Of a stretch of 13,233 nucleotides of DNA, positions 1 through 7,830 are shown one piece after another. The stretch's first letter is position 1; each line of letters begins with the position of its first letter. The notes beneath the pieces are model-generated. The model did no database searches. It saw only the letters and a list, made by a program, of their open reading frames with translations, and was not told where the DNA came from. Location: positions 1 through 13,233 of the forward strand of contig JANBPT010001158.1 of NCBI GenBank assembly GCA_027575765.1, written 5' to 3'. The stretch comes from Tieghemiomyces parasiticus (Eukaryota; Kickxellomycota; Dimargaritomycetes; Dimargaritales; Dimargaritaceae). Both the position numbers and the translations under genes were made by a program.

Positions 1-648
1 CGGCCAGGTCCGCTCCACGGCGGCCTGCTCCATACCCTGCTCTTCTCCCTCTTTGGGTCCCCAGCCCACCCGCGTGAAGATACGTTACGGCTCGAGCTGT
101 GGACACCGGTCATGGTACGCCTACTGTCCGAGCGGAAAGGTGAGCAATTCGTCCTCAAGGTCCTCGAACGGTGGGCCCACCACCCGGAGTACCAGGATCC
201 CGACGCGAAGGGCCAATTCGAGACGCAGCTGCTCCGCATACTGCACCGCGGGGCCAAGTTCCCGCGATGGGTGCGTGAGTACGCCGCCACCGCCCATCAG
301 CACCATCACCACCACCCGTCGACCCTGGCCGGCCGGGGACCCCCGGGTTCGCCCACCACGAGCCGGCCCGTCGACCTCGAGCCCTTCTACGACGACGCCT
401 GCGTCGATGTGCTGACCGTACTGCCACGGTTCGTCCCGCGGCCTCTCGTTCGGTTGTCCCGCCGGGTATTTGCCCAGCTGCCCGCCGAGAGTCACCTTTA
501 CGCCTCCTTGCTCATCATCCTCCGGTTCTTGTTCTACCGGTTTCTACAGCGCGCCGTCACCTCACCGGAATCGCTAGGTCTACTCGAAGACTACTACGTA
601 AGCGACCAGCAGCGCGAAATGGTCCTGATGGGGGTCTACCAACGCCTA
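1..648 (+). other. Divergent RasGAP-like domain (C-terminal part) within the large CDS
   Basis: Seen: codons 178-194 read FYRFLQRAVTSPESLGL, which aligns without gaps to the RasGAP FLR block (F-L-R-x3-P-A-[IV]-x-[SN]-P-E-x2-G-[IL]). The FLR leucine is Tyr and the usual Pro before Ala is Arg. About nine residues later, codons 203-216 (QQREMVLMGVYQRL) resemble the following RasGAP helix (R-x-L-x-L-x3-x-x-Q-x-L). Upstream, codons 13-45 (an LFSLF patch followed by a Trp-Thr-Pro-Val-Met stretch) and codons around 143-160 (VPRPLVRLSRRVFAQL) match, from memory, the order of helices in GAPVD1-type RasGAPs. A low-complexity insert with a His run (codons about 94-122) sits in a loop. The RasGAP call is an inference from hand alignment. 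The domain's N-terminal part lies outside the window. Confidence 0.55.
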
Positions 649-3600
649 TACCGCCACGCCCAAACGGTCATCGTGCCCCCTAGTGCTCGTGCCCGCGCCC
701 CAGCTCCGCTCGACCCTCGCATTCACTCCCTCTTACTCAATGTGGTGGCCTTGTTCCGCGAGGGTGCCGAGGACGCGCTCCCGGCCCCGGTCGCTTCCCA
801 GCCGACTACCGAGGCTGTATTTCCGCCCGGCCACGCCTTCGCCCCCGTCGTGGGTCCCCTCATCTGTCTGACGGCTGCGGACCTTCTCCAGCTCCACACG
901 TTCTTGCAGACATGGTGGATTCCCTTGGTCATGCCGGCCACCCAACCCCCGGTTTTGCAGACTAAGTCGAAGGCCACCGGGGCCGCTGCCGCTACTCCAC
1001 CAAATGCCCCGGGTCTCCCGACTCCGCCAGCCTCCGCACCCGGCCGGCCCGGCCGGGGCTCCCTAGCCCGCGAGATGAAAGTGTACCAATCCTCCCTGTT
1101 CGGCATGCTGATTGGGACCATGAAGAAGGCCGTGGCCGAAATCCACACCCTCCCCCCGCAGAGCCACGCCCTCCTCTTCGCCCAGGTTGACCACCGCGGG
1201 GTCACCCTAACTGATCCAGCCCTGGCCGCTCCCAGCGTCGAAATGGTCATGGACACCACCAGCGACCTGGACGAGTTTGTACGGACCCAACTTCCCACCT
1301 GGCCAGGTCCGTGGGTCAAAGGCCAGGCGAATGAAAAACTGGACGTGGCGGCGTGGTCCCGCCTGGGTCACGGCGTTACGCTGGCCCATGATGCCGTCCT
1401 ACAAGGCGTGCACCGCTACGACACCTACCTCCAGGCCAGCGACGCAGGCCAACTACTCCCGCGGCTGCAGCGCATGCAGAGGGCCTCCCGCTACGCTCGG
1501 GACTACGCGGCCGCGCTAGCCCTGCAGCGTACCCTTACCTTCTTGACCGACCATCTACCCTTCGCTGATCAACTGGCGCCTGCCTATACACCCTTCGCTA
1601 CGCTTCTCACCGCGTACTACGATCAGTTACGCCAGGCGGCTGACCGCCGGCAGGCCCGCCGCACGGTATGGGCGGCCTACTGCGCCGATCTAGAGACCCG
1701 CTTGCGAACCCACCTTCGGTTCCGCCAGGCCCAGCTGCTGGCCCTCTCCCTACGAGGTTTCTATGCCCAGGTGCGCCTCCAGCCCTGGTTCGCGGCCGCC
1801 CAGGCCGCCCTGCGCAAATGGTCCCAGTCGGCCTCGCTGGACGCTACCGAGTGCCGCCTGGTCAAAGAATACCTCACTCACCACGGCCTGACCAATTTCT
1901 TGACTGGTGAGGACCGCTTCCATCGCGCGGTCATTGAACTGCAGCGAGTCCGTGACCGTGCCCTTGAAGCCTGGCCTGGGTGGGTACGAGAGGGTACGCT
2001 GGGTACCCCCGTCACGTCCGCGCCATCGACAGCCGCTGCGGCACCGTACGCCGGCAGTGCCGTTAGTAATGCTCCGGAGCGGCGTACGACTGCCGGACCA
2101 CCCGGGCGCGATCCTGCCGATCACGGGTTGCCCGGGGCCGCTCACCCGGCCCCACACCCCATTCCCCGGATACCGTCGCTCCCGGGCAAGGACCTCACCC
2201 AGCCCCGGCTCGGTCTCTACTTTTCACCGCAGGTAGCCGCCAACGCCGCCTCCCTTCGGCGGTTCTCCCCAGGCCCGCTCACCGCCAATGCCAGTCACCG
2301 CCCGGGCCACTCTAGCAGCTTAGGGGATCACCTTCCGCCGCGTCATCCGTCCTTCCCGCCGCCCCCCGGGACCACCGGCCTACTCCCACCGCTCGCATCA
2401 CCCTGCGCCTTACCTGAGTGGTACTTACTCACGGCTCCGCCGCCGCCAATGTCCGTCCCGGCCTCGCCTGCGCTCTACCCGGGTCTAGCCGCGTATTTCA
2501 ATCCGCCGGGCGGCACTACTCACCCGAGTCACACTCCGGCGGCCGCCGTGGCAGCCACTGGTAACCGGGAAGGTGGTAGTAGCGGTGGTTACTTTAGCCT
2601 GCCGTTCGGCACCACCTCGTCTACAACCGCAACCGCGACCCGGCCTTCCGCCCCCACGCCACCGGGCCCCCAGCAGCAATGGTGGAGCCACGGCTGGCCC
2701 GACCGCTCGGCCATCACCCCAGCGGCCTATCCTAATATGGCCGCCCCGCCTGTACCTGTGAGTGGAACGCACGCCACCCCCTACTACTACGGGTTCGCCG
2801 GGCCACAGCGGTACGCCCTGGTACGCGGCGACTGGACGGCCCACCTTGGGCTAAAACTCATGACCCTGCTGCTCAGCGAAACCTTAATCCTCTTCCGCTA
2901 CAGTGCTACCGACGCCTGGCTACGTGAGTACCTTCAGCAGCCCAAGCGGTCGGAAGACGGAGATGGGGACGCTCCGGAGGACCTGTCGGCCCTGTCTTTA
3001 GATGCGCTGGTCACCGACCTCAACCGCCAGACGCGGTCCGTCGGTGGGTTCGACCCGATCACCGAGGAGTCTGCTCCGTGTACGGCGATCGATCACGACG
3101 ACCCGCTGGCGGATAACCCGCTCCTTCAAGCCGCCTTCGACACGTTCCGGCAACAGTTCCACCTGCACCCGGCCCCCTTGCAAAAACTACACTGTCTCGT
3201 GGCCTTTGAGGCCGCGCTGGTGGAGCACTTGACGCACCGACCCCCCCGGGCGACCGCTACCTCCGGTGACCCTCTCGACTGGGCGGCCCGCCCGCCGGGC
3301 ACAGATGTGATCGTAAGTGCCCTGGAGGCCGTTTTCCGGCGCCACCGCCCCAAGTGCTTCCTCCGCGACTTGCAGCTCCTGGTCATGCTCCTACCGCCTG
3401 CCGTCCTCGACTTGACCAGTGCCGGTAAGGTGTTCTGGGACGTAACGATGGCTATGAGCTCCCTCAAGCGCGAGGGCGTACAGGCCCTGGTGAAGCGTGC
3501 CCAGCGGATGCTGGACTTGGCCAGTCGCAGTCGGTCGGCGCCGTACCCGACCACCACCACTGCGCCCGTACCGACACCGTCCGCCGGCCACGTGACAAGC

Positions 3601-6600
3601 GGCGAGGACGAGGATACCGACAGTGCCACCGTGTCCCTCGCCTCGGCCGCCCTCGCATCCCCGCCCCCTCCCTTACGCCCCGGATCCCTGGACTCTACGG
3701 CGTCACGACATTCGATCCGCACGCTGAGCAGTACTCGGCCGGCGTCCTTAATTCGCGGGTCCGGTGACGCGGATTCCTTTGACGACCTGGCGACTTGTCC
3801 GCGGTGCTACCTGGGTCCGACCAACAGCTGCCCGCGGTGCGAGTCCACTCGGTCGGCCGAGCGTCGCGAGGCTCAGTACCAGTCCCTGGCTCTCCGCCTG
3901 TTTAGCATTGCCGCGCGGGAAGGCGATGCCGAGGCCCAGCGTGAGCTCGGGATTCTTTTCCTTAGCCTTCCGGCCGTCCGTCCCGCCCGTTTGTCGGCCG
4001 CGCCGGGATCGTCATCGGAAGATACAGACGATGCGCCGGGCGCCGATAGTGACCACGAGGCAGCATCCGAGCGTAGCATCAACACCACCACGGCTACAAC
4101 GGTACGCTCGACCCTCGGCCAGTGGCTCGATAAGGTGGGCGGGCCCGACCATAGCCCCCGGTTAGGGGCCGCCCTTGATGTCTCAGAAATTACCATCCAG
4201 CCCTTCCCCCCGCTCCAGCTGACCATCCCACGCACCGGTATTCACCACCCGCTCAATGCCTCTGCCCCACAGTCGGCGCCCGTGCTACCGTCGCCGCCGA
4301 AGCGGCACTCGTCGCGTGAGACGGGTGGTCTTCTGCAGGGCATGGGCGGTACTGGTGGTGGCCCCCCGATGCTACCGACCTCGCCTCCCATGCGGAATGC
4401 CACCGGACCTGCACACGCCGGGCCGGGCGCTGCCCCTCCGACGGTTACGCCTGCCCTGGTCACCACCATGAGCACCCCACTGGTGTCGGCCGCTTCCCAG
4501 GCCCACTCGCGGACCCCATCCCTTGGCGAGGGTGAATTCGAGGCATCGAGCTCAACTGTATCCACGGGACCATCGACCTCGGCCGTACCAGCACCGCACC
4601 AGCCCTCGGTACCGCTACCCACGACCGTCGGTGCCCCAGCCACCGTGGCCGCTCGCGCCATCGCCTCTCGCGGTCGGCCCGCCGCCAAAGGTTCGGCCGG
4701 CTTCATGTCCACTTCATTCAAGAACTTCCTCTCGCCGATCCTGGGCGGCACCTCTTTCTTTGGGCCGGGCACGTCAGCCAAAGCCAGTGGCCGCGTCTCG
4801 CGCACACCCTCCACCCACGACGGCCAGGCCGCTGGCGATGCCATGGCGGCCCCGTCCTCCCCGGCCACCACTACCGCGCCCGTCTCGGGAGGGTCTCGCA
4901 CCCGATCTCATTCCGTGTCCGTCACGGGAGCGATGGAGCCCCGTGGCGGTGGGTTCACCCAGCACGCGGTGTCGTCCGCCGTCGACCTGTCGCGGTCCAT
5001 GGCGGCCGGATCCACCGCCGCGTCGCCCGAGGACAGCCGGCCGTTGGCCCTGGCGGCTCTGCACCGGAGTGTGAGTACCCACGGGTACGATTCGACCACC
5101 ACGGCCTCGGCGGCATCGGGTCGTGGACATCATCGGGTCAGCCGCCACCAGTCATCTCTGCTACGGGATAGTTTCCTCGCGTCGTCCACGGCGGCCCACC
5201 TGGGTGCGTCGTTAACCACGGCATCCACCGTCGCCCATCAGCACAATCCGTCCTCAAGTAACCCGACCAACTGTGACAGCGGTGACGAGACCAAGTGTAA
5301 CCCGGAAAATATCGCCGCCGCACTCTACTGGTTTGGCCGTGCCGCCGCTCAGGGCGATACCGTGGCCGACCGCTACCTTCGCCACCGGGACGGGCCCCTG
5401 TCCTTGCTCTCCAACTTACCGGGTTCCTCCACCACGACTGCCACCTCCACCACCACTAACTCCTCGTCATCAGCCAAATCATCGGCCCTGCCGGCTGCCC
5501 TGCGTGATGACGTCCAGGTGGCTTCGGCAGCTTCGGCCTCCGCTGCCGCCGTGGCGGCCGGAGCCGGAATGGATCTCGGCAAATCCTTGGATTCGGCCCC
5601 CCGGGCTCCGCCCGACCTTAGTTCGCCACCGGGCTCAGCTGGCCGCACGGGTCGGTCGTCCTTCCATCACTATCATCACCATAACCATGGGCATGCACCC
5701 GTAAGCCCGCCAGGACTGACGGCCATGCGGACGTCCGGATCCCGTACCAGCCTTAGCGGCCTCCTAGTGGCGTCTCCGCTCTCACCGGATGGCACTCTTC
5801 CATCGCCTTTGCCGCCCATGGCCCGGCCGCCGACGTCGGGCCGCCGCACGTCGCTCTTTACCATCCCGTCCGCAGCATCTTCGTCGTCGTCCCTGTCCTC
5901 CCTCACGTCAGGACCCATGGCCACACCCTCGACCGTCATCGCCAGTAGCACAGTCGGACCGCACCACCACCACCACCACCACCATTTACCGGCCGGGCTG
6001 CGGCGTAGTCCCTCGCCGGCGGCGGTGGGATCCGCCACCAGTGGTAACTACCCGCCGTCACTCTCGCAGTTCACATTCACCGTAACGCCTCCACTGGCCG
6101 CGCGTACGTCACCGGCGCTGGTGACCACTCGGCCCCGATCGCAGCTAGGGTTACACCCTGTAACGAGCGCGTCGGAACTGTCAACGGATGTCAGGAGATT
6201 ATCGGAAACGGCCACGGCAATTGCGGCATCGTCTCCACCGGTAACGACCGGCCGCCCCGGCCGTCGTGCTCACGCTTCGCTCTCGTCGCCCGGTCGAGCT
6301 CGCCGTCGTACCTCAACGTCGTCTATTAAATCCACTGTCGGCCCGCCAGCCCCCTCCGCTGCGGCGTCCACGACTCCTATAACCCTCTCTACCGGCCACC
6401 CGACAGTTTCGGATCCACTTAGTAGCCCATCGTCCATCCCGCTGTCGCCGCCTTCACCCTCCTTGCCGAGCGTGTCGTTCCAGTTGGGTGACCAGCCTCT
6501 CGTTCCGCTCCCTCGTAGTACGACGCCGCGGTTGGCGCGTCGAGATATGCTACCCGCTGATACCTCCGCCGCTGACCCGGCGGCGACGAGGCCCACGCCG

Positions 6601-6897
6601 GCACGGGCGACTCCACTCTCCTCGCGTTGTCGTGAAGCGGTGGCGAGCTCCTCACCCGCCCCAACCGCCACGACCTCCAGTGTGACCAGAAGTGCCGCTT
6701 CGTCGGTCACCACCGTATCGTCCACCGCGGCGAAGGGCGTAACTTCGGAGCCGTTAACGCCACGAGCGTCGTCACCTCCAGCGGTGACCACAGCTATGTC
6801 GTCGTCGTCGGTTCGAGCGTCGTATAACCAAGATAATAACCGCTCGTTACCATGCATCCACGCCCAGCTTCGATCGCAGGAGACGCTGGCACAGTAG
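1..6897 (+). CDS. Large RasGAP-like / Sel1-like repeat protein, 5' partial
   Basis: The frame is open from base 1 to the TAG at 6895-6897 (a second in-frame stop, TGA, lies at 6904), giving 2298 residues. No start is visible: the sequence before the first in-frame ATG (112) reads as plausible helical protein continuous with what follows, so the N-terminus lies upstream. Codons 1-215 look like the C-terminal part of a RasGAP domain. About 356-660 is helix-rich, about 660-935 is Pro/Gly/Ser/Thr disorder, about 938-982 and 1040-1170 are hydrophobic helical blocks, 1266-1280 is a CxxC-x7-CxxC knuckle, 1296-1324 and 1767-1798 are Sel1-like helices, and the rest is disordered. Codon third positions are strongly C/G, unlike the downstream DNA. 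No signal peptide or clear transmembrane segment is seen in this part. RasGAP domains accelerate GTP hydrolysis by Ras-family GTPases; a role in GTPase signalling or trafficking is inferred. No VPS9 domain was seen. The exact family is not recognised, and small in-frame introns cannot be excluded. Confidence 0.9.
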   Translation, partial: RPGPLHGGLLHTLLFSLFGSPAHPREDTLRLELWTPVMVRLLSERKGEQFVLKVLERWAHHPEYQDPDAKGQFETQLLRILHRGAKFPRWVREYAATAHQHHHHHPSTLAGRGPPGSPTTSRPVDLEPFYDDACVDVLTVLPRFVPRPLVRLSRRVFAQLPAESHLYASLLIILRFLFYRFLQRAVTSPESLGLLEDYYVSDQQREMVLMGVYQRLYRHAQTVIVPPSARARAPAPLDPRIHSLLLNVVALFREGAEDALPAPVASQPTTEAVFPPGHAFAPVVGPLICLTAADLLQLHTFLQTWWIPLVMPATQPPVLQTKSKATGAAAATPPNAPGLPTPPASAPGRPGRGSLAREMKVYQSSLFGMLIGTMKKAVAEIHTLPPQSHALLFAQVDHRGVTLTDPALAAPSVEMVMDTTSDLDEFVRTQLPTWPGPWVKGQANEKLDVAAWSRLGHGVTLAHDAVLQGVHRYDTYLQASDAGQLLPRLQRMQRASRYARDYAAALALQRTLTFLTDHLPFADQLAPAYTPFATLLTAYYDQLRQAADRRQARRTVWAAYCADLETRLRTHLRFRQAQLLALSLRGFYAQVRLQPWFAAAQAALRKWSQSASLDATECRLVKEYLTHHGLTNFLTGEDRFHRAVIELQRVRDRALEAWPGWVREGTLGTPVTSAPSTAAAAPYAGSAVSNAPERRTTAGPPGRDPADHGLPGAAHPAPHPIPRIPSLPGKDLTQPRLGLYFSPQVAANAASLRRFSPGPLTANASHRPGHSSSLGDHLPPRHPSFPPPPGTTGLLPPLASPCALPEWYLLTAPPPPMSVPASPALYPGLAAYFNPPGGTTHPSHTPAAAVAATGNREGGSSGGYFSLPFGTTSSTTATATRPSAPTPPGPQQQWWSHGWPDRSAITPAAYPNMAAPPVPVSGTHATPYYYGFAGPQRYALVRGDWTAHLGLKLMTLLLSETLILFRYSATDAWLREYLQQPKRSEDGDGDAPEDLSALSLDALVTDLNRQTRSVGGFDPITEESAPCTAIDHDDPLADNPLLQAAFDTFRQQFHLHPAPLQKLHCLVAFEAALVEHLTHRPPRATATSGDPLDWAARPPGTDVIVSALEAVFRRHRPKCFLRDLQLLVMLLPPAVLDLTSAGKVFWDVTMAMSSLKREGVQALVKRAQRMLDLASRSRSAPYPTTTTAPVPTPSAGHVTSGEDEDTDSATVSLASAALASPPPPLRPGSLDSTASRHSIRTLSSTRPASLIRGSGDADSFDDLATCPRCYLGPTNSCPRCESTRSAERREAQYQSLALRLFSIAAREGDAEAQRELGILFLSLPAVRPARLSAAPGSSSEDTDDAPGADSDHEAASERSINTTTATTVRSTLGQWLDKVGGPDHSPRLGAALDVSEITIQPFPPLQLTIPRTGIHHPLNASAPQSAPVLPSPPKRHSSRETGGLLQGMGGTGGGPPMLPTSPPMRNATGPAHAGPGAAPPTVTPALVTTMSTPLVSAASQAHSRTPSLGEGEFEASSSTVSTGPSTSAVPAPHQPSVPLPTTVGAPATVAARAIASRGRPAAKGSAGFMSTSFKNFLSPILGGTSFFGPGTSAKASGRVSRTPSTHDGQAAGDAMAAPSSPATTTAPVSGGSRTRSHSVSVTGAMEPRGGGFTQHAVSSAVDLSRSMAAGSTAASPEDSRPLALAALHRSVSTHGYDSTTTASAASGRGHHRVSRHQSSLLRDSFLASSTAAHLGASLTTASTVAHQHNPSSSNPTNCDSGDETKCNPENIAAALYWFGRAAAQGDTVADRYLRHRDGPLSLLSNLPGSSTTTATSTTTNSSSSAKSSALPAALRDDVQVASAASASAAAVAAGAGMDLGKSLDSAPRAPPDLSSPPGSAGRTGRSSFHHYHHHNHGHAPVSPPGLTAMRTSGSRTSLSGLLVASPLSPDGTLPSPLPPMARPPTSGRRTSLFTIPSAASSSSSLSSLTSGPMATPSTVIASSTVGPHHHHHHHHLPAGLRRSPSPAAVGSATSGNYPPSLSQFTFTVTPPLAARTSPALVTTRPRSQLGLHPVTSASELSTDVRRLSETATAIAASSPPVTTGRPGRRAHASLSSPGRARRRTSTSSIKSTVGPPAPSAAASTTPITLSTGHPTVSDPLSSPSSIPLSPPSPSLPSVSFQLGDQPLVPLPRSTTPRLARRDMLPADTSAADPAATRPTPARATPLSSRCREAVASSSPAPTATTSSVTRSAASSVTTVSSTAAKGVTSEPLTPRASSPPAVTTAMSSSSVRASYNQDNNRSLPCIHAQLRSQETLAQ
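295..315 (+). repeat. His-rich run (H-Q-H5) inside the RasGAP-like region
   Basis: Codons 99-105 encode His-Gln followed by five His, from mixed CAC/CAT codons, inside a Pro/Gly/Thr-rich insert of roughly 30 residues. The flanking sequence on both sides is helical, so this looks like a loop insertion in the GAP-like domain. The mixed codons argue against very recent slippage. Confidence 0.85.
1066..1980 (+). other. Helix-rich uncharacterised region of the large CDS
   Basis: Codons about 356-660 have few prolines and a regular spacing of Leu, Ala, Arg and Gln, with several Tyr/Trp, as in a bundle of amphipathic alpha helices. An aromatic, proline-containing stretch (LPTWPGPW near codons 430-437) breaks the helices near the N-terminal side. 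The region is bordered by low-complexity Ala/Thr/Pro sequence on the left and a long Pro/Gly/Ser disordered stretch on the right. It could extend the GAP-like module or bind a partner; I recognise no named domain. Confidence 0.6.
2812..3510 (+). other. Conserved-looking helical blocks upstream of the cysteine knuckle
   Basis: Codons about 938-982 hold a Trp-containing, Leu-rich segment (LGLKLMTLLLSETLILF). After an acidic linker, codons about 1040-1077 and 1101-1170 form further Leu/Phe-rich helices. The motif RPKCFLRDLQ (codons 1116-1125) followed by a hydrophobic MLLPP turn stands out. From memory, large fungal proteins with Sel1-like repeats carry a similar RPK-x-x-x-RDLQ block just before the repeat part. 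That comparison is not verified here. These blocks are probably folded, in contrast to the low-complexity linkers around them. Confidence 0.5.
3796..3840 (+). other. CxxC-x7-CxxC putative zinc knuckle in the large CDS
   Basis: Codons 1266-1280 contain four cysteines as C-P-R-C, seven residues, then C-P-R-C. The duplicated CPRC turn is typical of zinc-ribbon or rubredoxin-type knuckles that bind one Zn ion. It lies directly before the first Sel1-like helix pair. Cysteine is otherwise rare in the C-terminal half, which supports a structural metal site. Metal binding is inferred. Confidence 0.5.
3886..3972 (+). other. Sel1-like repeat, first part
   Basis: Codons 1296-1324 fit the Sel1-like repeat pattern A-x2-L-F-x2-A-A-x2-G-D-x2-A-Q-x2-L-G-x-L-F/Y. 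Here the order is Ala-Leu-Arg-Leu-Phe, Ile-Ala-Ala-Arg-Glu-Gly-Asp, Ala-Gln-Arg-Glu-Leu-Gly. Sel1-like repeats are TPR-related helical hairpins that mediate protein-protein contact. The sequence after the second helix drops straight into Ser/Asp/Glu-rich disorder, so the repeat solenoid is interrupted. Confidence 0.6.
5299..5394 (+). other. Sel1-like repeat, second part after a ~440-residue insert
   Basis: Codons 1767-1798 read as the next Sel1-like unit: Asn-Pro-Glu-Asn, then ALYWFGRAAAQGD and a short helix with Ala-Asp-Arg-Tyr-Leu. The A-x-x-W-F/Y-x-x-A-A-x-x-G-D core is diagnostic for this repeat. It would pack against the helix pair near codon 1300, but 442 residues of Ser/Thr/Pro/Gly-rich sequence lie between them. 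It is followed again by low-complexity sequence. Confidence 0.6.
5665..5694 (+). repeat. His-rich tract (mixed His/Tyr/Asn)
   Basis: Codons 1889-1898 encode HHYHHHNHGH from mixed CAT/CAC codons. It sits in the disordered C-terminal part, between Ser/Pro-rich stretches. It may bind metal or be a relaxed repeat; no function is shown. Confidence 0.85.
5962..5985 (+). repeat. Polyhistidine tract of eight, (CAC)7CAT
   Basis: Codons 1988-1995 are eight consecutive His encoded by seven CAC and one CAT. The near-pure trinucleotide repeat implies replication slippage and probable length variation between strains. A short poly-Ser run (5878-5892) lies just upstream. Polyhistidine runs are sometimes linked to nuclear-speckle targeting or metal binding, but nothing here shows that. 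Confidence 0.9.
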
Positions 6898-7400
6898 TGC
6901 TCATGATTGTGGTGGGCAACGAATAAGGATGTGGTTGCACGCTTCTCTTCTTCCCTCCCTCTCCCCAACCCGTCTTCTCACCCACCCTTTGTATTTGTTG
7001 TACTATGTTTTTAATTTCCTTTTGGCTGCCCTTTTCGATTTAGGCCTGACGACCCAACTGTCATGTAACGTTGCGATTTCCTTGTCTATCCTACGAAACT
7101 CGTAGCTTCGGCCAATACCAACGTTCCTAACCAGATATGAGGGTCTTTAATTCGAGCTCGCTTTCTTCCATCTCGCCTCCCCTCTCCATTCCATTGTATT
7201 CCACCCCCCCCCTGCCTCCACCTCGACCTCTGTTAGATTATTGATCTATCCCCCTTACCCTCTCGTATACTCATTACCTTTGCCGCTTTCCCTCTCTACC
7301 TCCTTTTTATTTCTTGTCTTTTTACTATGTCGTTTCCATACTACATTTTCGACTCACTTTTTACACTCTATTACCTTTGTATTTTTTTTGGTTCCTAGTA
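6898..7400 (+). other. Pyrimidine-rich 3' flank, possible 3' UTR
   Basis: Directly after the stop codon the + strand becomes conspicuously rich in C and T, with long runs such as 6942-6988, 7161-7230 (including C9 at 7204-7212) and 7245-7390 (including T8). The bias is on the same strand as the upstream gene and fades after about 7390. This suggests a transcribed CU-rich 3' UTR or terminator region, which is an inference. A 79-codon hydrophobic frame at 7241-7480 is explained by the pyrimidine bias and is not called as a gene. Confidence 0.4.
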
Positions 7401-7686
7401 AGGTGTTGTTAAGCTGGTCAGGTACCGCCTTTCAGCCTAGCTTCGGATACATACAACCATTCAAGTTGAAAGACCTTTGAATACCTTATTAGACGACCTT
7501 TGTAGAATACGTAGTGCAAAACGAAGCATGCTTGTAGCGGGATCGCAAAGGCTAGTACGCGAAGGAAACGACGGGTTAGGATTCCTATTGACCCAGTGTC
7601 AATCGCACGGCGCCAATTAAATTTTAAATTGCGGCAGTCGGATTGCTACCCCCCATTCAGGGTATCGATTCTGGCTGCGTAGATCA

Positions 7687-7830
7687 TAACTTCGTTTGAA
7701 TAAAATGGAAATAAACCATTGGAATTCATTGCCGTTTAGATCATACAATGCTCTGCTGAAATAATCCCCTCTTGGGCTACTTTCTCGCAATAAATTAAAT
7801 TACCTTTAATATCCACAAGCATTTTTATTT
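7687..7830. other. AT-rich patch with three AATAAA hexamers
   Basis: This stretch is clearly richer in A and T than its surroundings and carries AATAAA at 7699-7704, 7710-7715 and 7789-7794. It is preceded near 7613-7631 by an imperfect AT palindrome. It could hold polyadenylation signals for a + strand transcript, but it starts about 800 bases after the stop codon, which is long for a fungal 3' UTR. It could equally be neutral AT-rich spacer or an origin-like element. Confidence 0.25.

Noticed and set aside
275..370. Possible in-frame intron beginning at GTGAGT (275) through the His/Pro insert
   Set aside because: No branch-point-like motif or in-frame AG acceptor fits well, and the insert reads as open frame; better explained as a low-complexity loop.
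3126..4901. Long minus-strand frames opposite the large gene (3126-3722, 4242-4901)
   Set aside because: They are antisense shadows: strong C/G third-position bias on the + strand removes stops from the opposite strand. Their products are Gly/Arg/Val-rich with no domain.
6270..6968. 232-codon minus-strand frame at the 3' end of the large gene
   Set aside because: It overlaps the coding tail in antisense and its composition mirrors Ser/Thr/Pro codons. There is no recognisable motif.
7241..7480. Hydrophobic 79-codon + strand frame resembling a small membrane protein
   Set aside because: The Leu/Phe/Ser content is what any frame through a C/T-rich tract gives; the frame has no C/G third-position bias and no clear boundary signals.
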